From Pseudooceanicola endophyticus (lineage in GTDB: Bacteria > Pseudomonadota > Alphaproteobacteria > Rhodobacterales > Rhodobacteraceae): DNA of 64,000 bases. A program made the translations under genes and the position numbers. Numbering within the stretch: the stretch's first letter is position 1; every line of letters starts with the position of its first letter. The notes beneath the pieces are model-generated. The model was not told the DNA's origin. It worked only from the letters and a program-made list of their open reading frames with translations, and did no database searches. Shown here in pieces: positions 33,613 through 41,482 of this stretch. The stretch spans positions 310,001 to 374,000 of the forward strand of contig NZ_JAHIAB010000004.1 of NCBI RefSeq assembly GCF_018760365.1, given 5' to 3'.

Positions 33613-35526
33613 ATGTCGGATCTGGATGTGATGGCGCTGCCCGAGGCGGAGATCCGGGCCTGCTACCCGGCGGCCGAGGCGCTGCTGACGGGGTTCGATC
33701 ACGCGCCGCGGCTGACCAGGCCGCGGGAGGGGCCCGCCACCGGCGCGCGCGCTCTGCCCGGGCATCGCGCCTTCCGTTCGACCACGCCGGGGCTGACGGC
33801 GACGCGCCCGGCACGGGGCGCCTCGGTGCATCTGCTGGAGCGGATCCGGGCGGGGGAGGCGGATGCGCTGATCTCTCCGGCGCAGGCGGGTCTGGCACGG
33901 GCGCTGCGCCGCGCGCTGGCGGTGGCCCTGGCGCTGGGCGAGGTCTTTGCCGCCGGATCGGGGCTCGCGGAGTTGAAGCGGACCAACCGTGAAGGCCGGG
34001 TGCCGGGGGCGCGGCAGGCCGAATTCGCGCGGCTGCTGGAGGCCGAGGCGCTGGTGGTGCTGCATGTCTTCGCCAATGCCACCGCCTTCCTGCTGGCGCC
34101 GCAGCTGGAGGGCGCCGTTGCCGAGGGGCCGGAGCCCGAAGAGATCCTGACCGAGAATGCACCGCTGGCCCTGCAGGGCACCCTGTGGGAGCTGGACACC
34201 GTGCTGGAGGCGGCGGGCGCGGCGCAGGTCGCCGCCGTCGCGGGCCATGCCGAGCGGCTGATGGCGGCGGTGGCGCTGCGGATCGGCACGGCGCCGGTGG
34301 CGGGCTTTGCCGGGCGGGCCTGGCGGATCGGCGACGACGATCTGGTGATCCGGGGCTTCGCGCCGGCGGTGCGGGCGCGCTCCACCCGGGTGGAGATGGA
34401 GTTTGCCGCCCCGCGCGAGGTGGTCGGCAATGCCATCGCCAAGCATCAGGCGATGAAGCTGGCGCGGATGATGATGGCCTATGACCCGCTGACCCGGATG
34501 AACCCCTTTGCCGAGATGGGCGGCTTTGCCTTCACCTTCCTCGGGGACGGGCGACCGGGCACCGGCAAGACCACTCTGATCCGGATGATGGCCGGTCTTC
34601 TGAACGACTATTGCGCGGTCGCGGGCTATGCCTTCTGCTACCGCAACCTCTCGGTCGGGGCGCTGGACAGCTACCAGGGCAAGTCCGGGCAGAATGCCCG
34701 CGATTTCATCGCGGCGGTGAGCGATCCCGCCGGCATCGGCTTCGGCACGATCGACGATGTGGACCAGGTGGCGGGGCGGCGCGGGGACCGGCAGGCCTCG
34801 GCGGGGCAGCAGGAGATCACGGCGGTGCTGATGGAGGCCTTCGCCGGGGCGCAGACCGTGGTGCGCGGGAATTGCAGCTTCGGGCTGTTCTCGAACTTTC
34901 CGGAGCGGGTCGATGATGCGCTGCGCCAGCGCGCCGGGGCGCGCTTTGCGATCGACGGGCCGCAGAGCCGCGAGGATTACATCGACCTGCTGGCGCTGCT
35001 GATGGGGGAGGGGCACGACATCCCCCTGGGGCAGCACGATTTCCTGGCGGCGCAGGAGATCCGCCGCGCGGTGGCGCACAGCTATGCCGGCCATGACCGC
35101 CCTGCCGAGCCCGCCCTGGCGGCGGTTCTGGCCGAGGTTGAGGGGCGGCTGGGGCCGCTGGATACGCTGGCCAAGCTTGGCAGTTACCTGAAGGCGATCC
35201 AGGAGGCCGATCCGCGCTTTACCGGGCGGGCGGTGAAGAACATCACCGATGCGGTGAAGGCGCGGTCTCTGGATGTCGAGCTGCCGGAGGAATGGATGCA
35301 GGACCCGGGCCTGTTCCTGCACCGCGACTACGCGACGAAACGCGCCATGATCGGGGAGTTGCGCAAACCCGTCACAGCCCGGATGCTGATGCAGGAGATC
35401 AACCGCTACGGCGACAGCGAGCTGCGCTATGCCGGGGCGGCGGAGGAGGCGGCGGTGACGGACAGGGTGCGCGAGATGGAACGGGCCGAGGCGGCGCAGC
35501 GGCGCTTCCGGGCAGGGCGCGGATGA
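33613..35526 (+). CDS. AAA+ ATPase with a long unassigned N-terminal region
   Basis: A 637-residue protein. Residues 1-300 are helical and unassigned. The AAA+ module begins with Walker A GDGRPGTGKTT (311-321). The Walker B position is GFGTIDDVDQVAGRRGD (near 375-391), with Asp-Asp in place of the usual Asp-Glu. Sensor 1 and the arginine-finger region read FSNFPERVDDALRQRAG (near 427-443), close to the TN..lD..llRpgR pattern of FtsH/Cdc48-type AAA proteins. A helical lid and a C-terminal extension complete it. GGAAGGCGAGAG precedes the ATG. The product is probably a hexameric remodelling ATPase; its target is unknown, and neighbours include coiled-coil and membrane proteins. Confidence 0.8.
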   Translation: MSDLDVMALPEAEIRACYPAAEALLTGFDHAPRLTRPREGPATGARALPGHRAFRSTTPGLTATRPARGASVHLLERIRAGEADALISPAQAGLARALRRALAVALALGEVFAAGSGLAELKRTNREGRVPGARQAEFARLLEAEALVVLHVFANATAFLLAPQLEGAVAEGPEPEEILTENAPLALQGTLWELDTVLEAAGAAQVAAVAGHAERLMAAVALRIGTAPVAGFAGRAWRIGDDDLVIRGFAPAVRARSTRVEMEFAAPREVVGNAIAKHQAMKLARMMMAYDPLTRMNPFAEMGGFAFTFLGDGRPGTGKTTLIRMMAGLLNDYCAVAGYAFCYRNLSVGALDSYQGKSGQNARDFIAAVSDPAGIGFGTIDDVDQVAGRRGDRQASAGQQEITAVLMEAFAGAQTVVRGNCSFGLFSNFPERVDDALRQRAGARFAIDGPQSREDYIDLLALLMGEGHDIPLGQHDFLAAQEIRRAVAHSYAGHDRPAEPALAAVLAEVEGRLGPLDTLAKLGSYLKAIQEADPRFTGRAVKNITDAVKARSLDVELPEEWMQDPGLFLHRDYATKRAMIGELRKPVTARMLMQEINRYGDSELRYAGAAEEAAVTDRVREMERAEAAQRRFRAGRG

Positions 35527-35659
35527 GCGCGCGTCGGGTGTTCGGGAACGGGGGGTGCGGGAATGGGGGGAGCGCCCTCCGCGCCCCTTGGGGCCCGTCG
35601 GGCGCTGCCCGGGCCCTGCGGTCCCGGGCGGGCCCCCGGGCCGGCGGAGGGGCGCGGCC
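35527..35659. other. Extremely GC-rich linker inside the ATPase cluster
   Basis: The 133 bases between the ATPase and the next gene contain several overlapping GC palindromes, for example GGGCGCTGCCCGGGCCC near 35598 and CCCGGGCGGGCCCCCGGG near 35623. It resembles the GC hairpins of the intergenic repeat families but lacks their AATATCC core. Strong RNA structure is expected just before the next ATG (35660), so it could act as a pause, processing or translation-control site. Confidence 0.5.
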
Positions 35660-37072
35660 ATGATGGATCTGCTTCTGGACAGGGGCCTGATCTACGGCAA
35701 CCTGTTCCGCGTCGACACCGAGGCCCTGGCCGAGCGCTATGCCCGCGCCCTGCGCCATCTGACCGGGCGGGAGACCGCGCTGCGGGAGTTCCACATCGAT
35801 CTGTCGGGCTATTCGCCGGAGGTGGGGGCCGAGCTGGGCGATCCGGCCTATCTGAACCCCCGGGGCGTCAACCGGCAGTTCATCCTGCTGTCGGTGCGCC
35901 AGCAGAGCGCGCCGCTGCTGGAGGCGCGCTTTTCGACCTCGCGCAGCATCCTGCGCCGCTTCATCGCCGCCAACGAGGAACAGCTTTTCGCGCTGACCGC
36001 GCGCGATGCCGTGGCCGGAGAGCTGGTGAACTCGGTCTTCGAGGTCGAGACCCCGGCGCGGCTGCTGGAGATCCGCCATGTCACGGTGGAGGCCGACACC
36101 ACCCGGGGCGTGCTGCGCGCCGCCGAGGCCCTGGGGCGCCTGTCGGACCGTTTCCTGAGGGAGCCGGGCGCCTGGCACGACCAGCGCCTGATCGACGAGA
36201 TGATCGCCACCGCCCGTCAGAGTGGCGATGTCAGCCGCAGCCCGGTCCGCCTGACCTCGGAACGGTTCGAGCAGAAGACTTTCTGGACCGCGCATTTCGG
36301 CGGCGCCTACCTGTTCCGCGATGTCCGGGAGCCGGCGATCCTGGCGGCGGAACCCGAACGCTTTGCCGGCTTGCCGCTGCCGGTCATCGCGCTGTCGGAT
36401 CGTGCCGGGGTGGCGCGCTTCCTGAACGCCAACGGGCTGAGCGAGCCGGTGCTGCATGCCCGCGGCATCGACGGGGCGGCGGTGCTGCGCCAGAAGATGG
36501 ATTTCATCACCGTCGACACCGCCCAGCATTCCGGCCTGGACCTGGAAGGCGCCACGCGCCGCGATCTGCGCCGCATCGCCCGCCTGCATGCCGATGTGCT
36601 GCCGCCCGAATACCACGCCCTGCGCCGCATGGTCGAGGGCGCGACCGGCCTGCCGGACCCCGGCGCGCCGGGCTATTTCTACGCGCTGCGCGCCGCCTCA
36701 GGCCCCGACGAGGACCTGGTGAACATGCTGCTGGCCGAGATGACGCCGAAGGACGTGCGCCAGCTGTTCATCTGCCACAAGACGCTGTTCTACCGGCTCT
36801 GGCAGGGCTGGTCGGCGCCCAAGCAGGCCTATGTGGCGGATTTCCTGGCCCGCGAATATGCCGTCGACACCGCCGGCGCGCGCGCCGCGCTGTTCGGCCA
36901 CGAACCCGCCATGGCCGAGCCGCAGCACCCGCAGAGCGGCCCCTGGGGGCCGTCCAAGGGCCTGAGCGCGCGGGACGAGGTGCGCGGCCTGCACCGCAAG
37001 CCCGCAGCCGGTGACGACCTGGTGGCCCGGGTCGGCCCCTGGGGCGTGCTGCACCGGAAGGACCGCCGATGA
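35660..37072 (+). CDS. Conserved protein of unknown function (possibly DUF6638)
   Basis: A 470-residue soluble protein; start chosen at ATG 35660 (MMDLLLDRGLIYGNLF) after GGAGGGGCGCGG, although the frame is open further up. The N-terminal 250 residues have mixed alpha/beta character (LREFHIDLSGYSPEVGAELG, then NRQFILLSVRQQSAPLLEAR). The C-terminal part ends in short basic motifs. My recollection is that proteins of this kind in Rhodobacteraceae are labelled DUF6638, but I cannot confirm it. The stop overlaps the next start (ATGA), tying it to the membrane protein downstream. The function is unknown. Confidence 0.75.
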   Translation: MMDLLLDRGLIYGNLFRVDTEALAERYARALRHLTGRETALREFHIDLSGYSPEVGAELGDPAYLNPRGVNRQFILLSVRQQSAPLLEARFSTSRSILRRFIAANEEQLFALTARDAVAGELVNSVFEVETPARLLEIRHVTVEADTTRGVLRAAEALGRLSDRFLREPGAWHDQRLIDEMIATARQSGDVSRSPVRLTSERFEQKTFWTAHFGGAYLFRDVREPAILAAEPERFAGLPLPVIALSDRAGVARFLNANGLSEPVLHARGIDGAAVLRQKMDFITVDTAQHSGLDLEGATRRDLRRIARLHADVLPPEYHALRRMVEGATGLPDPGAPGYFYALRAASGPDEDLVNMLLAEMTPKDVRQLFICHKTLFYRLWQGWSAPKQAYVADFLAREYAVDTAGARAALFGHEPAMAEPQHPQSGPWGPSKGLSARDEVRGLHRKPAAGDDLVARVGPWGVLHRKDRR

Positions 37073-37350
37073 TCGCCCTGCTGCGCTTTCTGATCCCCGC
37101 CGCGCTGGTGCTGAGCGTGATCTACGCCGCCGTCTCGCTCTGGTCGCGGCACAAGCGGCGCCGGAAGCTGACCCGCGACTGGACCGACGAACACGGCGAC
37201 ATCCCCGAGGACGATGCCGAGGAGGAGGACTTTGTCGAAAAGGGCCTCGATGCCTATGACGGCAGCTTCCGGCGCCGCCTGATCCTGCTCATCTACATCG
37301 TTCCGGTGGTCATCGTCGCCATCATCATATACGCCCAGAACTACAGGTAA
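37069..37350 (+). CDS. Small two-helix membrane protein with an acidic middle
   Basis: A 93-residue protein: helix 1 (residues 2-24), a basic patch SRHKRRRKL, an acidic segment DIPEDDAEEEDFVEKG, and helix 2 (LILLIYIVPVVIVAIIIY, about 71-88). Both ends probably lie on the same side, with the charged middle in the cytoplasm by the positive-inside rule. Coupled by overlap to the unknown gene before it and 12 bases ahead of the DUF1523 gene. It looks like a membrane anchor or docking partner for the soluble proteins of the cluster; this is inference. Confidence 0.75.
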   Translation: MIALLRFLIPAALVLSVIYAAVSLWSRHKRRRKLTRDWTDEHGDIPEDDAEEEDFVEKGLDAYDGSFRRRLILLIYIVPVVIVAIIIYAQNYR

Positions 37351-37362
37351 GGAGAGACCCCA

Positions 37363-37980
37363 ATGCGTTACGTGAAATGGGCCGTCCGGATCATCGTCGT
37401 CCTCGTGCTGGCGGCGTTCTTCGATTACACGCTGCCCCAGCATGACGTGGTGCGGGTCACCGACACGTTCGAGAAGCGGATCGACTTCGGCGACAACTCG
37501 ATCTTCTGGTCGAATTCCGGCGCCGGCAATGCCTCCAACGCCACCAACCGCGACGTCTTCTTCATCCAGACCATCCGTGCCAACGGCAAGCCGCTGGTGT
37601 TCCGCAACGAGGACACCGGCTGGGGCTGGCCGCCCTATTTCAAGTTCAACACCAACAACCTCCAGACCGAGGCCGCGGATCTGAAATCGACCTCGGACAA
37701 CCCGAAATGGGTCCGCGTCACCCATTACGGCTGGCGCAACGAATTCCTGTCGATCTTCCCCAACGCGGTGCGGGTCAAGCAGGTCTCGGGGCCCGATGAC
37801 GTGGGGCTGCCCTGGTTCAACACCATCGTCATCGTGCTGTTCATCGCGCTGGCCTGGGCGATCCGGGTGCGCGTGCTGCGCTTCTGGGACCGCCGCATCG
37901 ACCCGATGATGGAGGATGTGGGCGACGGTCTCTATGCCGGGCGCTCGAAGCTGCGCCGGATCTTCTCGCGCGGGAAATAA
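37363..37980 (+). CDS. DUF1523 family membrane protein
   Basis: A 205-residue protein with an N-terminal helix (VRIIVVLVLAAFFDYTL), a periplasmic domain of about 120 residues rich in Trp, Asn and aromatic residues (FIQTIRANGKPLVFRNEDTG, then DTGWGWPPYFKFNTNNLQ) and a second helix (IVIVLFIALAWAIRVRVL), followed by a basic cytoplasmic tail. The pattern fits DUF1523, a family of unknown function that I know from Rhodobacteraceae. AAGGAGAG precedes the ATG. It closes the six-gene cluster that contains the AAA+ ATPase. Confidence 0.82.
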   Translation: MRYVKWAVRIIVVLVLAAFFDYTLPQHDVVRVTDTFEKRIDFGDNSIFWSNSGAGNASNATNRDVFFIQTIRANGKPLVFRNEDTGWGWPPYFKFNTNNLQTEAADLKSTSDNPKWVRVTHYGWRNEFLSIFPNAVRVKQVSGPDDVGLPWFNTIVIVLFIALAWAIRVRVLRFWDRRIDPMMEDVGDGLYAGRSKLRRIFSRGK

Positions 37981-38057
37981 ACGGCCCGGGGGCCGCCCCC
38001 GGCAACCGAACCGGGCCCCGCTGCGTTAAGTCCAGAGCTTGAACGCAGGAGGGCCCG

Positions 38058-39050
38058 ATGCCTCTCAGCACGATGTTTTCCCCGGAGGCCGATGCGCGCC
38101 CCGATGCGACGGAGGCCTCGGCCCCGTCCCGTCCCCCCGTGGTCCTTACCCCGGTGGCGATCCTTGCCAACCGCAAGTCCGGCACCAATGCCCGCGACGC
38201 CGAGGCGATCGACCGCGCCATGGCGGTCTTCGGAGACGATGCCCGGCTGCATCACTGGGACACCGAGCAGGACCTGGGCGCCCTGGCCGACAAGGCCATC
38301 GCCGGGGGCGCCCGCACCATCATCGCCGCCGGTGGCGACGGCACCGCCATGGCGGTGGCCCAGGCGGTTCTGGGAAAGGACGTGGCCTTCGGCGTGCTGC
38401 CGCTTGGCACCTTCAACTACTTCGCCCGCGGCCTCGGCCTGCCCGAGGAAGCCTCGGAAGCCGCGCGCGCCCTGCTGGCGGGCACCCCGCACGAGATCCG
38501 CATCGGCACGGTGGATGGTCAGGTCTTCCTCAACAACGCCAGCCTCGGGATCTATCCGCGCATCCTCAAGGAGCGCGAGGATGTCTATGCCCGCTGGGGC
38601 CGCCGCCGCCTGATGGCGCACTGGTCGGTGATCCGGACCTTCTGGCGCTTCCAGCGCCCGATGCGGATGCGGCTGACGGCGGACGGAGCGGTACAGGACG
38701 TGCGCACGCCGCTGCTCTTCGTGGCGCGCTCGGCCTACCAACTTGAGATCTTCGGTCTGGAGGGGGCCGAGGCGATCCACGACGATGCCTTCGCGGTGCT
38801 GGTGGGGCGCGGCGAAACCCGGGCCGAGCTGTTCCGCCTGGCCTGGCGGCTGATCACCCGGCGCATGCAGCCGGGGCGCGATTACGATCTGCTGGCGGCG
38901 AAGCACCTGGTGGTCGAGACCGCGAAACCCCGGATGCTGGTGGCCTTCGACGGCGAGAAGCGCCCGGACCGCAGCCCCTTCACCTTCCACATGGAAGACC
39001 GCCCGCTGCGCCTTCTGCTGCCGGGGCCCCGCCAGGAGGCCCCCGCATGA
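38058..39050 (+). CDS. Diacylglycerol kinase catalytic-domain (lipid kinase) protein
   Basis: A 330-residue DAGK_cat protein. The NAD-kinase-like fold opens with VAILANRKSGTNARDAEAID, and the phosphate-binding motif is TIIAAGGDGTAMAVAQAVL. LPLGTFNYFARGLGLP is the next conserved block, and VDGQVFLNNASLGIYP leads into the second domain. Such enzymes phosphorylate diacylglycerol, undecaprenol-type or sphingoid lipids. AGGAGGG precedes the ATG. Its stop overlaps the ATG of the metallophosphoesterase, so kinase and putative phosphatase are made together. 77 bases separate it from the DUF1523 gene. Confidence 0.87.
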   Translation: MPLSTMFSPEADARPDATEASAPSRPPVVLTPVAILANRKSGTNARDAEAIDRAMAVFGDDARLHHWDTEQDLGALADKAIAGGARTIIAAGGDGTAMAVAQAVLGKDVAFGVLPLGTFNYFARGLGLPEEASEAARALLAGTPHEIRIGTVDGQVFLNNASLGIYPRILKEREDVYARWGRRRLMAHWSVIRTFWRFQRPMRMRLTADGAVQDVRTPLLFVARSAYQLEIFGLEGAEAIHDDAFAVLVGRGETRAELFRLAWRLITRRMQPGRDYDLLAAKHLVVETAKPRMLVAFDGEKRPDRSPFTFHMEDRPLRLLLPGPRQEAPA

Positions 39051-39931
39051 GCCGCCTGCTGCATCTTTCCGACCTGCATTTCGGACGCAGCGAACCGGCG
39101 CTGGAGGCGCCGCTGCTGGCGGCCATCTCAAGGATCCGGCCCGATCTGGTGGTGGTTTCGGGCGATTTCACCCAGCGGGCCCGGGTCGCGCAGTTCCGCC
39201 AGGCGCGCGCCTTCCTGGAGCGGGTCGAGGCGCCGCTGCTCTGCGTGCCGGGCAATCACGACACGCCGCTCGACAATGTGCTGCTGCGCTTTCTGCGCCC
39301 CTTCGGACGCTATCGCCGCTGGATCGACCGGGATCTGGAGCCGACCTACCGGGATGCGGCGCTTTCGGTGGTCGGGGTGAACACGGTCAATCCCTTCGCC
39401 TGGCAGCAGGGTCGCTTCCGCCGTCGCGCGCTGGAGCGGGTCTGTACCGCCTTCGAGGATGCCGGCGACCGGCTGCGGGTTGCGGTGCTGCACCATCCCC
39501 TGGAACACGGGCCCGAGGTGGAAAAACGCCCGATGCGCGGCGCCGCCCGCGCCCTGCGGGGCCTGTCGGACTGCGGGGCCGACGTGGTGCTCTCGGGCCA
39601 CCTGCACCGCGCCGGCACCGCCCCGTTCCGCGCCGCCCCGGGGCTCCTTTTCGTGCAGGCGGGCACCGGTCTCTCGACCCGGCGCCGGGGGGAAACCAAC
39701 ACCTTCAACATGCTCGATCTCTCGGGCGAGCGGCTGCGCGTCACCGAGTGGGCGGCGGAATGGGACCGCGCCGGCGGCGTGGCCTTCGCGCCGGGCCGCA
39801 GCAACTCCTTCTGCCGGGACCGGGGCGCCTGGATCCGCAGCGGCCCGGGGGCGGGCCTTTTCGACGCCGGTGCCGGGGGCGCGGCCCCGGTCTCCCGCGG
39901 AGCCTCCCCCGGGGTGTTCCCGGCCCGGTGA
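39047..39931 (+). CDS. Calcineurin-like metallophosphoesterase
   Basis: A 294-residue dinuclear-metal phosphoesterase. The conserved blocks are LHLSDLHFG (residues 4-12), VVVSGDFTQRA, VPGNHDTPLDN, and the C-terminal pair AVLHHPLEHG and LSGHLHRAGT. The family includes cyclic-nucleotide phosphodiesterases and lipid phosphatases such as LpxH-like enzymes; the substrate is not determined. It is translationally coupled to the lipid kinase. The last ~18 residues (GGAAPVSRGASPGVFPAR) are encoded by a copy of intergenic repeat family A, so the natural C-terminus has probably been replaced by the repeat. Confidence 0.87.
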   Translation: MSRLLHLSDLHFGRSEPALEAPLLAAISRIRPDLVVVSGDFTQRARVAQFRQARAFLERVEAPLLCVPGNHDTPLDNVLLRFLRPFGRYRRWIDRDLEPTYRDAALSVVGVNTVNPFAWQQGRFRRRALERVCTAFEDAGDRLRVAVLHHPLEHGPEVEKRPMRGAARALRGLSDCGADVVLSGHLHRAGTAPFRAAPGLLFVQAGTGLSTRRRGETNTFNMLDLSGERLRVTEWAAEWDRAGGVAFAPGRSNSFCRDRGAWIRSGPGAGLFDAGAGGAAPVSRGASPGVFPAR

Positions 39932-39981
39932 CCTCCGTGCCCCGGCTCCCTCATCTGGCCATAAATATCCCCGCCGGAGGC
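39875..39981. repeat. Intergenic repeat, family A, paired copies (A5 + A4), overlapping a gene end
   Basis: The left half (39875-39929) reads GGGGGC-GCG-GCCCC, then GGAGCCTCCCCCGGGGTGTT, a diverged copy of the A2 arm. A shared spacer GCCCCGGCTCCC follows, and then TCATCTGGCCATAAATATCC and CCGCCGGAGGC (to 39981), identical to copy A3. The left half lies inside the 3' end of the metallophosphoesterase gene. Order and spacer match the element at 10280-10388. Confidence 0.75.
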
Positions 39982-40085
39982 GGCCCGGGACCTGCGGCGC
40001 GGGTCCGCGGGGCTTGGCGGCGCGCCCCCGGCATGGCTAAGATCTGCCGATGAGTCCTTCTTCCCCTCCCAGCCAGGAGAGCGCC

Positions 40086-41366
40086 ATGGACGAGGCGGAT
40101 CGCGTCTTGCTGACCGAATTGTTCGAAGCGGCCGTTGCGGCTGCCGATCCGCGCGAGGCGCTGAAAGGGCACCTGCCCGACGCGCCGAAGGGGCGCACCG
40201 TCGTCATCGGGGCCGGCAAGGGCGCCGCGCAGCTGGCCCGCGCCTTCGAGGCCGCCTGGGAGGCCGCCGGTCATCCCGCCCCCGAGGGGATCGTCGTCAC
40301 CCGCTACGGCTACGCGGCCCGCTGCCGGCACCTGGAGGTGCTCGAAGCGGCCCATCCCGTGCCGGACGAGGCCGGGGAGGAGGCGACGCTGAAGGTGCTG
40401 CGCCTGCTTCAGGGGCTGGGCCCGGACGACCTGGTGGTGGCGCTGGTCACCGGCGGCGGCTCGGCGCTTCTCGCGGCCCCGCCCGAGGGGCTGAGCCTCG
40501 AGGACGAGCAGGCGCTGAACACCGCGCTGCTGGCCTCGGGCGCGCCGATCGGGGCGATGAACGCGATCCGCAAGCAGGTCAGCCGGGTGAAGGGCGGCCG
40601 CCTGGCCGCCGCCGCCGCGCCCGCGCGGGTCGTCAGCCTGATCGTCTCGGACGTGCCGGGCGATGCGCCGGAGGAGGTGGCCTCGGGGCCCACGGTGCCC
40701 TGTACCAAGGGCCGGGCCGAGGCGCTGGCCGCCGTGCGCCGCTACGGGATCGAACTGCCGCGCCGGATCCGGCATTTCCTGGAGACCGCGCCCGAGGATG
40801 CCCCAGCGCCCGGCGATCCGGCCTTTGCCGGCAACCGCGTCACCGTCATTGCCTCGGCGGCGCGCTCGCTCGAGGCCGCCGCGGCCCTCTCGGAAGCGCG
40901 GGGCATCCCGGCGGTGATCCTGTCGGACGCCATGGAGGGCGAGGCCCGCGAGGTGGGCCGGGTGCAGGCCGCCATCGCCCGCGAGGTGCTGAGGAAGGGC
41001 CGCCCCTTCGTGTCCCCGGTGCTGATCCTGTCGGGCGGCGAGACCACGGTGACCCTGCGCGGCCGGGGCCGGGGCGGGCGCAACACCGAGTTCCTGCTGA
41101 GTTTCGCGCTCGAGATCGAGGGGCTGGAGGGGATCGCGGCGCTCGCGGCCGATACCGACGGCATCGACGGCTCGGAGGACAATGCCGGGGCCTTTGCCAG
41201 CGGGCGGACCGCCGACTGGATCCGCGCCGAGGGGATCGACCCGGCCGAGGCGCTGTCCAACAACGATGCCTACAGCGCCTTCGAGGCCGCCGAGGCGCTG
41301 TTCGCCCCCGGCCCGACGGGGACGAACGTGAATGATTTCAGGGCGATCCTTGTGCGCAAGCCCTGA
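40086..41366 (+). CDS. Type-2 glycerate kinase (GckA/TtuD, MOFRL family)
   Basis: A 426-residue enzyme that phosphorylates D-glycerate, usually to 2-phosphoglycerate. The N-terminal DUF4147 half contains VVIGAGKGAAQLARAFEAA and LVTGGGSALLAAP. The C-terminal MOFRL half has LSGGETTVTLRGRGRGGRNT and DTDGIDGSEDNAGAF. Older annotations call this family hydroxypyruvate reductase, which is misleading. The ATG at 40086 has CCAGGAGAG upstream; the frame is open slightly further. It would feed glycerate from glyoxylate or tartrate metabolism into glycolysis. The last codons run into a 19-bp tandem repeat. Confidence 0.9.
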   Translation: MDEADRVLLTELFEAAVAAADPREALKGHLPDAPKGRTVVIGAGKGAAQLARAFEAAWEAAGHPAPEGIVVTRYGYAARCRHLEVLEAAHPVPDEAGEEATLKVLRLLQGLGPDDLVVALVTGGGSALLAAPPEGLSLEDEQALNTALLASGAPIGAMNAIRKQVSRVKGGRLAAAAAPARVVSLIVSDVPGDAPEEVASGPTVPCTKGRAEALAAVRRYGIELPRRIRHFLETAPEDAPAPGDPAFAGNRVTVIASAARSLEAAAALSEARGIPAVILSDAMEGEAREVGRVQAAIAREVLRKGRPFVSPVLILSGGETTVTLRGRGRGGRNTEFLLSFALEIEGLEGIAALAADTDGIDGSEDNAGAFASGRTADWIRAEGIDPAEALSNNDAYSAFEAAEALFAPGPTGTNVNDFRAILVRKP

Positions 41367-41482
41367 CAGGGTGCGCACGCCCTGACAAGGTGTACAAGCC
41401 CCGGCAGGCTGCTCAGGCCCCGGCAGGGTAGGCAGGCCTTAAAAAGGGCGCAGGCCCCGGCAGGGTGCGCTGGCCCTAGCAG
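41361..41482. repeat. 19-bp imperfect tandem repeat at a convergent junction
   Basis: Six units of 18-19 bases plus a partial seventh can be aligned from 41361, 41380, 41399, 41418, 41437, 41455 and 41474. The consensus is CCCCGGCAGGGTGCGCAGG; the 41437 unit is 18 bases and the most diverged. The array begins in the last codons of the glycerate kinase gene and ends across the hypE stop codon (41476-41478), filling the whole gap between the convergent genes. Confidence 0.8.

Noticed and set aside
41361-41482. Short repeats as a CRISPR array
   Set aside because: Units are contiguous 19-mers without unique spacers, and there are no cas genes nearby.
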